NCBI GenBank assembly: GCA_001600455.1
Contig: BCKC01000001.1
Coordinates: 5,978,441-6,042,440, forward strand
Reading direction: 5' to 3'
DNA: 64,000 nucleotides
Source: Endocalyx cinctus
Lineage: Eukaryota > Ascomycota > Sordariomycetes > Amphisphaeriales > Apiosporaceae
Numbering within the stretch: the first letter of the stretch is position 1; the number at the start of each line of letters is the position of its first letter. Position numbers and translations under genes: made by a program. This document shows positions 11,671 to 23,748 of this stretch, in pieces. Below the pieces are notes generated by a model, which saw only the letters and a program-made list of their open reading frames with translations, was not told where the DNA came from and ran no database searches.

Positions 11671-12880
11671 AGCCGGACACGATTAGGAGATCAACTGAGA
11701 TCGCAGCCTCAGAAACATGGAGCAGGCTTTTTTGAGCTTTCACGGTGTTTTCGTGGTTTTAAGTATTTAGTAAATTGCATGTTACCAAACTCGATTGCAT
11801 TTTTAGTTTACTTCACGTCAATAACTACGGATATAGGAGGCTAAAAGGATCACTACGTCCCCTTTTCCATGCCCCACTTCCAAAGGTACCGGATTTTCGA
11901 GAACGACATAAGCCTTAATTGACTACAAGTATGTCTTTTCGGTGAGCTTTCTGCGGTTACTCTTTATAAGACGCCGGTATAAGTGTTGAATGTCGAGAAA
12001 CTATAAAATTAACACGATCTTCGAGAGTGTAGCGGATATCATTGTTAGTTACCTCACTTGTGTGTCTCAAGTAGGTGTGTATAAGAACATCCATGGATAT
12101 GTTGCAACATGAAGAGAGTGAGCAGCACATTCAGGTTCTAAAAACATGTCATGACATACCTAACCCCCTGTCCTATGATAGCAACTCGGTATATATATCC
12201 CTTATAATCAGTATCTTGTGTTATTCTGCCAATGTCTCCATATTACATCTCGCATCTTTTCTTTTCAGTCCACCGAACAATACTATTTCAAAGATACAAT
12301 CAGCGGTACCCTGATTTTCTCTTTATTCTTTCTCTTTCGGCGATGCTATGTAGTAGCAGCTGCCAAGGGAAGGTTCAATATAACGTAAAAAGTCAAGTGC
12401 AATGGGAAAACGACCGCCACTTCCTATTAGTAAGAAGCTAGAGAGAAATAACCTGGAAATGGGAAATGGGAAATTGAAAGGCAGGACAAGTCTGGAAACC
12501 ACTTGAACTGTGGCTTCTCCTCATTTCTTCAAGATCGTCTAATCCATACGAATATTAATAAATGCAGGCAATCGATTAAATTAAACGCTTCAAATCAACT
12601 GTACTGTGTATATATAAGCAGCAGTAATATCGAATGAATCAGGAATATGTGAGTAGATAAAGCTTTCATGCATCTTGATTGGATACTTATCATGTTGTTG
12701 TCTGCTGATCAATTCCCGTGTGCTACTATAGAAACAGGCCTGAAACGCTGATGGCATCGTGCCGAATCTCAGCTCCCAGTTCCCTTCAACACTCTGAGCA
12801 AAGTAACTTCCTAGTATAACCCTTCTGCTCACTAGCCATCGCATATCAATTTTCTCGAGCTGCTTTTTTGAAACCCCAAT
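11671..12880. other. Intergenic, no gene seen
   Basis: Spacer with no supported coding region. It holds the promoter of the DUF2786 gene. A long minus-strand frame overlapping the start of that gene is treated as a shadow. Confidence 0.5.
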
Positions 12881-14338
12881 ATGGATATTGCGAAAAAAGA
12901 CCTTCAACGGACGCTCGAGGATCTTGATGAGTGCGAAAGCTCTCCGCGTAAACGATCCAAACATTCTCGCGCCTCTCCAAATCTCACTCCACTTTCTTAT
13001 AAAGCATCCGTCACGAAACTGGCACAGGTTGAAACTGCCCGTGAAAGCTCTTCTACAGTTAATATTGATGACGCAATAATCACAAAGATCAAGAAATGCC
13101 TTGATCGAGGCAACCATCCGAACACGCCCGAAGCAGAAGCCAAAGCAGCCCTTCATCTAGCGTCGCGACTGATGGGACACCATAACGTATCACAGGCAGA
13201 GCTCCTATCCCACGTACCGCCTGATAAGCAAAGACAATATGCTGGACAAAGCACCGTGTCAATCACCCGTATTGATAAAGACAGCACCAAGTCCGTGGTG
13301 CAACAAGGCTACGTCGGTAATCTTGCCTGGGCCATGACGTATTTCTTCGATTGCAAAATTTACTCAACTGGACTGGCATCTTCAATGGACTGGACCTTCT
13401 ACGGAATTGCAGAGAACACCGTCGCCGCTGCTATGGCATTTGAGATGGCGTATAATCTTATTGCGGAATGGACCAGACCCTACAAGGGCGTTGGCAGCAA
13501 GAATAGCTATCGCATTGGTATTTGTCATGAACTTAAAACCACTGCGAAGAAGGAAAAGGAAAGGGAAAAAATGGAAGCCGAGAAAGCAGAATCCGATGCT
13601 ATCAAGACCAAGGAAAAACAAGAGGAAGCTGAAAGAGCAGCACAATTAGCCCTCTTGACCCCTGACCAGGAGCCTTCGGGAACCGTTTTCTCTCCCGAAC
13701 CAGAGCCAGTAAAGACCGAAGGAGAAAACTACGCACCCAGCAGTTATCATCACTCCCCCGAGGCCGACCATGTGCATGCATTAGCAACCCACTTTGATGA
13801 AAGTGAGGTTGATAATAATGATTTTGAGGGTGATGATGATTATGACGCAGACCTAGCTAACGACGAGATTGGCGCGATTGACGAGGACTTTATTAAACCC
13901 GATTTCGAAATCGGAAACGAAGAGTTTTTGAACATATCTGGAGACCTGGATAAAAACATTGAAAATCTCATCAAGCGTGAACCACCATCATCCGAGATTT
14001 CCTTCAGTGTATCCCAGGTACCATGGTATCCTGCTCGACTACAACCAAATAATCACACTCGCTCATCGTACAAACTCGAGACTTCGCCTCCCCGTAAAAT
14101 TAAGAAGGAAGAGTCGGAAATGGATCTTGAGCTAGCATCCAAATGGACTTCGTGCCGCCAACTTACAACTTTTCGAGAGACAGCAGCCAAAATTGCAGAT
14201 GAATATTTACAAAGCAAAGGTACAAAGGTACAAAGCAAAACCGGAAGACATGTTACAATACGAGATCAACGTGCTTATAAGCAAGGGCAAAAAGACAGCA
14301 AGAAGATCGACGTGTATAGGAAGAGAATTGAAAATTGA
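12881..14338 (+). CDS. DUF2786 domain protein
   Basis: Single-exon gene of 485 aa. Residues about 60-105 contain the DUF2786 pattern: a helical I-I-T-K-I-K-K-C-L-D-R-G, then N-T-P-E-A-E-A-K-A-A-L, then A-S-R-L-M. Residues 125-215 form a globular stretch rich in aromatics (Y-V-G-N-L-A-W-A-M, Y-F-F-D-C-K) typical of the region following DUF2786 in fungal homologues. A long K/E-rich coiled-coil segment (about 220-260) follows, then an acidic disordered region, and a basic C-terminus ending in a K-R-I-E-N tail. The early cluster R-K-R-S-K-H (about residues 23-28) looks like a nuclear localisation signal. The biochemical function of DUF2786 is unknown. Its 3' end converges with the GH20 gene, 430 bp away. 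Confidence 0.85.
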   Translation: MDIAKKDLQRTLEDLDECESSPRKRSKHSRASPNLTPLSYKASVTKLAQVETARESSSTVNIDDAIITKIKKCLDRGNHPNTPEAEAKAALHLASRLMGHHNVSQAELLSHVPPDKQRQYAGQSTVSITRIDKDSTKSVVQQGYVGNLAWAMTYFFDCKIYSTGLASSMDWTFYGIAENTVAAAMAFEMAYNLIAEWTRPYKGVGSKNSYRIGICHELKTTAKKEKEREKMEAEKAESDAIKTKEKQEEAERAAQLALLTPDQEPSGTVFSPEPEPVKTEGENYAPSSYHHSPEADHVHALATHFDESEVDNNDFEGDDDYDADLANDEIGAIDEDFIKPDFEIGNEEFLNISGDLDKNIENLIKREPPSSEISFSVSQVPWYPARLQPNNHTRSSYKLETSPPRKIKKEESEMDLELASKWTSCRQLTTFRETAAKIADEYLQSKGTKVQSKTGRHVTIRDQRAYKQGQKDSKKIDVYRKRIEN

Positions 14339-14769
14339 CCGTGTTCATTGTTGTATTTATAGTGTTACTGCAGATGGCTTGTTCATGTGAACACCGACCT
14401 TGGCGGAGACTATGTACTAGTGGCAAAGGGACATCCTCCATCAAACATTAAGAATTAGGAGGGCTATTTGACAATATTCATTAATGCGTATATTGATAGC
14501 TAGAACGCGTGCCAGATAATTCTGCCATTAATACTATATCTGTAAATGCTTGGCGCTGGAGACTGCGTGCGAGGATGCGCCTCTACGGCAATAGCTACGG
14601 TTTACTAGAAGCCTAAGGTAGTAAAAGGAGAACATGAATCTACTCTAGGAACTGGGGTCAGTATATTTTTTCTAGCTTCGTTTTTTCTAAATATAAATAT
14701 ATATATACTAAAAACCGGTTATTTTATTTGCCCCCTGATACCTTCGATGGTATTACAAGAAAAAGGCTT
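14339..14769. other. Convergent 3' spacer
   Basis: Short AT-rich spacer between the convergent DUF2786 and GH20 genes, with a (TA)-rich stretch near 14693-14706. No gene seen. Confidence 0.6.
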
Positions 14770-17134
14770 TCAAAATAAATGCCATGCTATGAGTCCAGCC
14801 ATCATAACCGTGCTCCCCCATTTCCATGGACATATCCAAGACCCGATACCCTCTTGTGGTACCACCGACGACGTGCCGTTATCGCCGCCGCTATTTGGTA
14901 TCCGGACCTCGTCCCTAAGCACGATCTTCTCCACGTTTCCGGTTAGGTTCTGCAAAGGAGCCACGAAAGCCATCTGACTCCAGCTGAACAAAGTATTTTT
15001 ACCCCCGAACACGAAGACCTCGAACCGTCCCACGAAAGTGCCGTTCACCCACACGCGGCTACCGCCGATCACGTCTCCCGTGATGACCACCGACGCCGGC
15101 GTAGAGACGGTCACGGGCTCGTGAGACGACGTCGTCGCGTTGGCCCATATGCGTCCCGGCTGGCCCGGGTCGTATCCGTCTCCCTCCGCCACCGATCGCA
15201 GCGGGTATTGCCAGCCGTCGGCGTCGAATGTCAACGATCCGGATTCGCTTAGCTCTAGGGTAGTGTCTTCTGAGGCTAGCGTAAATGGTCCCGTAACGGT
15301 GAGGGTTAACGTGTAGTTCATTCCCTTGCTACCGTACCCGAGCGAGATCGGTTCACTCGCTGACTGCGCGGCTGGTCGTGTCCAGTTAATCAACTCTCCT
15401 GCTGCGGATCCGTTTCGCCCTGATATGCGTCGGTCGAGGTTTTGCCCCGGAGCGAGGGCAGAAAGAAATTCTATCGAATCGTCTATTGTGTCTGCGTCCA
15501 CTGTTTGGAAAAGAACTATGAGTTAGTAACCTCTTCTCCCCAAGCAATGAATCTCCAGAGCGAAAAAACATGAACGGAAATAGCCTACCACTAAGTCCCC
15601 TAGCACCGCTCCAAGCCCTCGCAGCGACGAGCGGTATGCCGCGACGCATAGCGTAATAGGCCTCCAGCTGCGTCGTCGCGTCCGGGCCGTTATCGTTCCA
15701 AGCCGCCATGATGGCGCCCTTATTCAGGGGCGCCCCGGGCGGCAGTTGTTCGGTCACGTTGACCGGGTTGAAGAGGGCCGGCTGCCACTGCCAACCCTCT
15801 TTATCAGCGAAGTCGAGTAGGCGAGTCTCGTTGAAGAACTGGGGGTACGGCGCCGGCAGGATCGGCATGTGGTCGTTCTTCAGGCTCATGTACGCCCACC
15901 AGTCCTCCGTGTTGATCATACCGTACCCCTCGGACTGCAGCTCGAGGGGTTCCGACTGCCCGTACTGCCAGTGCTGGACCACGACGTCTTTCGAGATCGT
16001 CAGATTCTCGGACGGCTCCAGGGTGCCCCAGATGCGGATGGACTTGCCGGACGTCTCGTTGACGAACGTAGCCATCTCGTTCACGAAGCGGATGTAGTCG
16101 TCCGCTAACGTCGCGTCGTACTCGTCGGCGCCGATGTGGACTTCTTTCGTCTGGAACCACGGTAGGAACTCCTCCCAGATTTTCTTGATTGTCGGGATGC
16201 TGTCCGGGTGCGTGAGGTTGAGGAGGTCCTTCTTATCCAGCGCTAACTCGGGCTTCCACTTCGTGACGACCAGACAGTGGCCCGGAGCCTCTATCTCGGG
16301 CACGACGGTGATACCCCTTGCGGCGCAGTGAGACTGGAGGTCTTCGAAGTCCGCCCGGCTCAGCGTCTCGTTCGGGCGCTGGATTAGCCCCTGCAGGTCC
16401 TCGCTCTCGGGCCGCAGGCTGAACTGGGCGTAGACCTCGTTCCAAGTATCGTTCCGACCCCGGTTCAGCGGGTAGTTATCGCTTGTGTGATAGTGGAACT
16501 CGGACATCTTGAAGAAGGACGCGTAAGTGCACAGGTCCTTCAGGAAAGCCGGCGAGTACCACTTCCTTCCGGCGTCGAGCAGGAACCCCCTCGTCGCGTA
16601 CGCCGGCGCGTCCTCGATCCTCGCCGCCTCCAAGGAAGTCCAGTTCGCGAGCATCATCCGCTGCAGGAGCGTCCTGGTGCCCCACCAGACGCCGCGGGAA
16701 CCCGACCCGCTCACGACGGCCCGGCCGTTTCCGATTTCCAGGACGTACCCTTCCTCCGTCGGGGTCCCGTTCTCGTACGCCGGCGTCGACGACGGGTCGC
16801 CGTCGTCGTACGCGTCGAGGAAGATCCCCGACGCGTTCGCGGGGACGGACGCCACGCGGCGCAGATCCCATTTTTCTCCCGTCGCGGCCGCTAGGTCCCG
16901 CACGAACACGTCGGCGAACTCGAGCCCGCTCGGCGGGATGAGCGTTAAGCCCTCGGAATCGCGACGGGAGGCGATCGCGTCGGTGATGAATACGGTCCGG
17001 GGCAACTCGCGGAGAGAGAGGCGCGGCGGTGTCGCGGAGCCGTTTGTGGGCGCGGCGTTAGCGGGAGCTGGTGGGAGCGTCTGGAGAGCGGCAGCCCCCG
17101 CAATGAATAGATAAAGGTGAGGAGTATACATCAC
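14770..17134 (-). CDS. Secreted/membrane-anchored GH20 beta-N-acetylhexosaminidase
   Basis: Two exons (17134-15589 and 15500-14770; the 88-nt intron has a GTAGGC donor and an AACAG acceptor) give 758 aa. Residues 1 to about 28 form a signal peptide with an Ala-rich core. A GH20b-type N-terminal domain precedes the catalytic barrel. H-I-G-A-D-E-Y-D at residues 333-340 supplies the catalytic Asp337-Glu338 pair of retaining GH20 enzymes, which use substrate-assisted catalysis on terminal GlcNAc/GalNAc. Earlier barrel landmarks include G-F-L-L-D-A-G-R-K-W-Y-S, E-F-H-Y-H-T-S-D-N and V-V-P-E-I-E-A-P-G-H. Many N-x-S/T sequons fit secretion. The last 20 or so residues are hydrophobic (W-G-S-T-V-M-M-A-G-L-I-A-W-H-L-F), so the enzyme may be held at the membrane or by GPI. 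The gene is notably GC-rich relative to its flanks. Likely role: cell-wall or exogenous chitin/glycan turnover. Confidence 0.92.
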
Positions 17135-18359
17135 AAACTATGCTTGGGGTAATCATGAATCTTGGCCAACATGGAATTGACGAGGTTTTACTTGTTGCCA
17201 ATTCATTTACATAGAGAAAAAAAAATAAGAACGAGGAAGTTGAGTAGTTGTGACGTCCCCCTCGATAATTTATTTTGTGTAATTTTCTTGGCCCGTGTCA
17301 CCGTCTCTTTACTCCCGGATATCTACGCCAAGTATTTAACATTGACTTGAAAGAGTCGATGGTAAACCTTGATCATGGAGAAGATAGCTACGATATGCCA
17401 AGCCGAGAGGCACTAGTTAAATACGCATTTCATAAGCAACGTTACGCCGTGAATACGAAGAGTCAAAATGATTCTAATCCAACTTTTTTTGTTGACCGCT
17501 GACTCGGGGGGAGGCAGGGGATGATGCAGGTAGATAGGGCATATCCGGGGAACCCCGCCCGCAAGCAAATATCACCAATTATCTCAGATAAAGAATACCC
17601 TGATCGGCCATTACTCATATAAATTTGTTCTCATCTACTATAAATCAAACCGGGCTGAGCATTGCCAATATAGATGACAGTATAGTTACACATAACTATT
17701 AGAGCTGTGTTCCTAATCAAGCAAAAACACTTGGATATACAAATACGCCACCGTCGCAACAACACGCCAAATTTGGAGATCACCACCAGCTACGATATAC
17801 TGAACGATGCCAGTGGATACAGGACTTTTCTATGCATCGAATCAAATTAATCGTTGGCCATAGGTTCAAGCAGATCAAAGGATCGAAAGAATAACCATAA
17901 ACATCAGCAATTGTTTCAAATGTCGAGACACTAGATCCCAACCTCCCAATTTGTTATTCTCTACTACACCCATATTATACATTCAACCTCGGACATGTGA
18001 TTAAAACTTGGATCTAGCTTTCCTGTCTTGATGGGAGAATAACGATATAACGACGCCGCGCAGACTAGAGGCAAAAATCTATGCTCTTGAGTATCTGCCC
18101 TATGGCTATAATATCATGTGTTATAGTTGGTCAGAGAAGGTAATTATCGGTGAACAACCAATGGTATCGGCATTGGGTGAGACTAATGGTTGATACTGTA
18201 CGGAATATCCAGGCTATAATTACTTAATCAGCTAAGTCGAAAGGGAGACTTAGAATAGTTTCCGGGGACCATGACTAGTGGAATCCAAAAGCTATAAGAA
18301 TATTCCAAGCGCCAACTGCGCAATGGATGCGAGGTGATACTCAAACCTGGTTTTACCTC

Positions 18360-18410
18360 ATTCTAGAAGGAGATCATTCTTTGTTCCAAGACTTTGACAT
18401 CTTCTAGAAT
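18360..18410. repeat. 10-bp inverted repeat built from two TTCTAGAA palindromes
   Basis: ATTCTAGAAG at 18360-18369 and its reverse complement CTTCTAGAAT at 18401-18410, separated by 31 bp. Each arm holds the TTCnnGAA half of a heat-shock-element-like pattern. Function not shown. Confidence 0.6.
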
Positions 18411-19316
18411 AATGCCATTGGAGCGATATGTTATCCAAATCAGTCGAGTTTTAACAGGTTACCACTAGGCAACCGCATTATATCCCACTTAAGCATGTTA
18501 TACAACATCAAGTGGCTGCATATATACATCCATGTGGATATGGTAGTATATGTTTATACTATAATATCGTTTTGGTTTATTCCTTAGAATTCGATGTCTT
18601 AGGGCTATACCAGCGTAAAAGCTGCCAACTCAGGGCACTAAAGTAGTCTCATGTGACGATTAGAGGAATCATCTTCCCTGCTGATTGCCTGTGTTGGATG
18701 AATTCATTGGAGGTTTTGGCCTGTAGGTTGATAGTATAAATGGAGAGAGCACTATGAGACTACGGAATCTCTTTTCTATGATGCTCTAACACCGTAGTGC
18801 TATTCTTCTGTTGGTCGTTGTGAGGTTGGTGTATTTTCGAGAGAGCATGATCAATTTTTTTCAAAGTTAAAAAAAAAAAAAAAAAAAAAAGATGACATGT
18901 GCAGAGAAATGGAGTTCATGCAGGTTATAAAAGCTTTTGTTCTCTTATCTAAATATTTTGTTCTTTTTGGAGCGGATATACTAGAGGTGAGGTCAACATT
19001 ACTTTGTATTGTTGGCAATGTATTTTATGGTTACCCAAGTACGCATAAATTGTTTATCACAACACTAAATTAGTAGTTCATTTAGAATAGAATGCCAAGT
19101 AAAAAAAGAAGAAAAAAGAAAAGAAGATAATAAAAAAATACTTGGATATGTAGAATAGTGCCTATTCTCATGACAACTGCTCTGCTACGTAAAAGTAAAT
19201 ATGATCATAATGATATCTGCACAGTAATGTAATAGTATAAAAAAAATAAATAGAGGCGTTACTAGGCAGCTGGGCTACCCTAGCCTCTTAAGGGGATATC
19301 CATGAATCCCACTTGT

Positions 19317-19414
19317 GTACCTAATCTAAGGTACCGCTTGTGTAAGTGCGTCACTCCAGTTACGTCCCTTGGTACCTAACCGAATGTACCTAATCAGTTA
19401 ATGTATGTACCTAA
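19317..19414. repeat. Four GTACCTAA motifs in 98 bp
   Basis: Exact copies at 19317-19324, 19372-19379, 19386-19393 and 19407-19414, all in the same orientation, about 0.7 kb upstream of the Stu2 start codon. They could be binding sites or a decayed short repeat. Confidence 0.55.
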
Positions 19415-20117
19415 CTCGGTATGTAAACATCGGTACATTTAATGAATTATCCCCGCTACCACCACATTTTACCTTTCCGCTTCCGAGTGTAATAGGATAG
19501 AAAATAAAACACCATATATACTTAAATCATATATCCCTTAAACATAAACAATTTAATAAACCATACAAAAACGAAAAACTACGAAAATTCAAGTCAAGCG
19601 AAACTAAACCAACCCAAACCAAACATCATAAAATTATCATAACGAAGACGTTGTAACTGTAGGTAACTTCCTATTTCTCTCCTCTGTAAATCTTTAGCAA
19701 ACAAGATCTCTCGTGATATCCTACCAGCCTTGCACTACACCGCGACCTTTGGCAACTGAATTCGAGCGTGTGAAGTATGCTACTTGATCTAGTGGACTTT
19801 TTTGCAATGAGAAGAATATCTACAAGTATTCTCTTGTCGTCGCAATGTAGCATATTTTTGTATTCACCACGGAACATAAACCCAAAATGCCCCTCCACCG
19901 CCCCGGAAAGAATCTATTTCCCAAGCTAATTAAGAAGATTGCAGCTTCGATACTACCAAAGTCGCTACGTACACAGAAGAACTCTGAATCCGACCCGAAC
20001 TTATCCCCCTCGCCGAATTCAAAGCTTTCGGTGCCCGCACCTGCGCAACATTTAATAAACACCGCACAGTTCGATCACAGCTTCGGTATCGACGATAAGT
20101 GTATTACAACAACCGAA

Positions 20118-23031
20118 ATGGGTGACGAAGAACCAGACTACAGCTCCCTCCCTATAACGGATAGATGGGTTCATAAAGTACGTTATTCCCGAGCATACAT
20201 ATATAGATACGCTCTTTTATACCCCCTCCGTCCTTCCTATGGCTCCGGAATTATTTGTGACGCATTTGCGCTGACTGACACTATTTATAGGTATGGAAAG
20301 TTCGTAAGGGGGCCTACGAAGAGGCCGCTAAACAATTTGAGGTCACACCCGACGAACATGATCCTGCTTTTCGACCTTTTAACCAAGACCCCGGTCTTTG
20401 GAAGACCGCCGTGGCAGACTCGAACGTTGCCGCGCAAACGGATGGTATAGCTGCGTACTGCTCATTTCTAAAGTTTGGAGGAAGAGAAGGATGCACACGT
20501 TCAAGAGGACATGTAGTCGGTCCCATCTGCGAGAAAGGCCTCGTATCTACGAGGCCTGCAACGAAAGCCTCGTCGCTCGAGGCGCTGCTTCTCCTGATCG
20601 AAATCGATTCCGCCGCCCCCATTATCGAAGACATGATTCCCGCCTTGTCCGCGAAGCAGCCCAAGGTCATTGCCGCCGCTCTCGCAGCACTTACAAATAT
20701 ATATCACAATTTTGGCTGCAAGATTGTAGACCCAAAACCTGTCTTAAAAGTTCTGCCGAAAGCGTTTGGTCATGCGGACAAGAACGTACGAGCCGAAGCG
20801 ACAAATTTGGCCGTCGAGTTTTATCGGTGGCTTAGAGATGCCATGAAACCCATGTTCTGGGGTGATCTAAAACCTACTCAACAGACGGATCTAGAGGCCC
20901 AGTTCGAAAAGATTAAGGCAGAGCCTGCGCCGAAGCAAGAGCGGCTGCTAAGATCACAGCAAGAAGCTATGGCCCGCGCCCCGCCCCCCGGCGCTGACGG
21001 GGATTATGCAGATGAGGACGATGGCGTCGAAGAACCAGCAGAGGTTGACGCATTTGACTTGGCCGAGCCTCAGGATGTATTGTCCAAGGTACCCGGTAAT
21101 TTCCATGACAACCTTGCTTCGTCAAAGTGGAAGGACCGAAAGGAAGCTCTTGATGCGCTTTTCGCCGTGCTTAACGTTCCTAGGATCAAGGACGGTGACT
21201 TCGGAGAGATCAACCGCGGTCTTGCTAAATCTATGAAAGATGCCAATATTGCCGTCGTTACTACAGCAGCTCAGTGCGTTGAGGTCCTTGCCAAGGGTCT
21301 ACGAAAGGCCTACGGCAAGTACAGACAGACCGTAATGGCCCCGATAATGGAACGTCTGAAGGAGAAAAAAGTCACTGTTTCGGATGCCCTAGGTGCCGCT
21401 TTGGACCAAGTTTTTCTGGCTACGAGTTTGACCGACTGTCTCGAAGATATCCTGGCGTTTCTCGTCCATAAAAACCCGCAAGTTAAAGAGGGAACCATGA
21501 AGTTCCTGGTTCGCTGTCTCCGAACAACTCGTGATGTTCCTAGCAAGCAAGAGGTGACTAGTATCGTCGAAGCGGCTAAGAAATTACTCTCGGAATCCAG
21601 CGAAGGTCTCCGATCTGGAGGTGCCGAAGTTCTGGGAACGGTTATGAAAATCCTCGGTGAGCGCGCTATGAATCCCCACCTCGAGGGCTTGGACGACATT
21701 CGAAAAAACAAAATCAAGGAATTCTTCGATAAAGCAGAAGTCAAGGCCAAAGATAAGCCTAAGCCTAAGCCTAAGCCAGCGCCTGCACCTGCCGCTCGAG
21801 CCGGACCTGGACCCAAAAAGGTCGTGGGAGGTGGTCTCAAGAAGGGACCGGGTGCCGTCAAAAAAGCAGCTCCGGCTCCACCACCTGTTGCAGACCCGAC
21901 ACCGGCCGCTCCTCCACCGTCCAAGCCTGCCGGTAGCAAGCTGGGAATGCCGAGATCTGGGGGTTTATCTGGTCTAAAAGCGCCGCAGAGACGTATCGGT
22001 GGCCCCGGAGTTGCATCTCCACGAAGAGCTCCGGCAGCAGCGCCGCCACCGCCACCTCCCGAGGAAGAAGAAGAGGAAGAGCCCGTAATAGCCTCCCCCC
22101 CCCCTCGGCCACGTATCGGTCTTGGACGAGGAGGTTTAGCTGGTCGATCTCTTGCGAAACCGGCGGCATCGTCGGCGGCTGCGGCTGCGCCGATGCCAGG
22201 TTCTCCCACACCTTCCAGCGGGCTGGCGGCGATGGAGAGAGCTGAATTAGAAGAGCTGCGTGCTACCAACGAGAGACTCCTGAAACAGGTAGATGAGATG
22301 CGGCACGAACGAGGAAGACTTACATCTGAAATACAAGAATTGAAGAATCAAAACGCCAATTTGATCGAAGATCACACGCGAGATGTGTTGAGTATAAAAG
22401 CAAAAGAGACGCAACTTGTAAGAGCAAGGAGCGACGCTGAAACGGCAGAACAAACCAACGAGCGGTTACGACGAGAACTCGAACGTCTCAAACGTGCGTT
22501 AAGTCGAGCCGAAGGTCTTGCGGTGGCCGGGGGTGCTCCGGTCGGAAGTCCCGGTGTGACCAGCCCTACCGGGGAGGATTTGGGAATTTACCGCGACGGA
22601 TCCAACTACTCCAGTGCGCGATCGAATCGGGCAAGCTTCACGAGTACGTTCTCGGAGGAGAAAGAAAACGGGGATATCCCTCATAATTTCCCCCGAAGTA
22701 AACTTAGTCCCGAGATGAGATACGGCAGCGGCTCGAGCGGACGGGGAAGTCCTGCTCGGGGTTACAGAAGCACACCGATCGACGACGGGCACGTTTCAGC
22801 GCAAGGTCACACATCCAGCACAACAGGTTCCGGAGGTGCCAGTAACGGGGTAGAGAGTTGGAAGCGAGCAGCAGAGGTTACAAGTCAGCTCAAAGCAAGA
22901 ATTGAGCAAATGAAGGTAAGTTTTTTTTTTTTTTTTTTTTAACTATTTACTTAAGTATGGTTATTACCGTTATAGGATTCAGCTAATATTTCTCTATTTT
23001 ATAGGCTAAGCAAGGGTTTAACCGACCATGA
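20118..23031 (+). CDS. XMAP215/Dis1-family TOG microtubule polymerase (Stu2/Alp14 homologue)
   Basis: Three exons give 903 aa: 20118-20177, 20291-22915 and a 27-nt terminal exon 23005-23031. The start M-G-D-E-E-P-D-Y-S-S-L-P-I-T-D-R-W-V-H-K matches the family's usual N-terminus, and the first splice gives the hallmark W-V-H-K-V-W-K-V-R-K. TOG1 covers about residues 1-230. TOG2 starts near residue 285, with its S-S-K-W-K-D-R-K-E-A-L motif near 295-305. A basic/proline linker (repeated KP from about residue 500) likely binds the microtubule lattice. A coiled coil runs from about 668 to 755 (M-E-R-A-E-L-E-E-L). The Ser/Gly-rich tail ends in a short basic segment supplied by the last exons. Family role: tubulin-dimer capture and plus-end growth at spindle and kinetochore. 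The second intron begins GTAAG followed directly by about 20 T. Confidence 0.93.
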
Positions 23032-23379
23032 AGGAATTAAAAAGTTTGTTATTTATGTATACGCTTCTAAGTAATTAAGAGGGTTTATAGCTTGGGAGTG
23101 GCATGTCTTGGGTTGTTGTATGTTGTATGCATTTTCATGGTGTCGGATCATACCCCCTTATTTGTGTTTTTGCTACCGTACAAAATACCCATATACCACA
23201 CACAAGCCTCTTCTCTTTAGGTTTTAGCAATAAAAGAATGATGGGGGCACTGTATTAGGTGGATGAGATGATGAATTAAAAATAATACTACTTTTTTTCG
23301 GAGCGAAGTTCATGAAGTAATAAATTTGTATTCAGTCAATGTGCGTGTATGATCGAAATAAATACCTACTCAGTACTCT

Positions 23380-23397
23380 GTACTCTGTACAGAGTAC
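23380..23397. repeat. 18-bp perfect palindrome
   Basis: GTACTCTGTACAGAGTAC reads the same on both strands. A partial direct copy of the left half precedes it. Confidence 0.85.
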
Positions 23398-23712
23398 ACA
23401 CATATAGGTAGGTATAAACATAGCCACAAATGTACGATTGAAATTGAACACCAGCCACAGACTCCTTGTATCTCCGAGATAGTATCTCGGGGTTTGCCTT
23501 ACGATGGATCGGTGGATGTAGCCCTAGAGATTAAATGACGCAGTTGAATACATCATCTTCACGTGACATAACTCTACCCCGGTCTATCCCAAAGATGTAC
23601 CGCGAACTGTACAGACAGTACCAAAGTGCGTACGTACGTGCATGTTTGGGTGGATAAATACCAACTTTAGATTTTTATCAGATCGATTGATTATGTATTT
23701 AAACATTATAGG

Positions 23713-23748
23713 TTGATTCACTTGATTCACTTGATTCACTTGATTCAC
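23713..23748. repeat. Tandem repeat, 4 x TTGATTCAC
   Basis: Four perfect 9-bp units upstream of ISU1. Confidence 0.9.

Larger units (their letters stand above)
17135..20117. other. Long AT-rich intergenic region
   Basis: Nearly 3 kb with no supported gene. It contains a pair of TTCTAGAA palindromes (18361-18368 and 18402-18409), a 22-nt poly-A tract (18869-18890), a cluster of four GTACCTAA motifs (19317-19414), and, from 19887, an open frame that joins the Stu2 start codon in frame. Confidence 0.5.

Noticed and set aside
12590..13156. 188-codon minus-strand frame over the DUF2786 start
   Set aside because: No family pattern; antisense shadow of a conserved domain on the plus strand.
21310..22269. 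319-codon minus-strand frame inside the Stu2 exon
   Set aside because: Gly/Ala/Pro-rich antisense of a low-complexity coding segment; no domain, and the opposite strand is a well-conserved gene.
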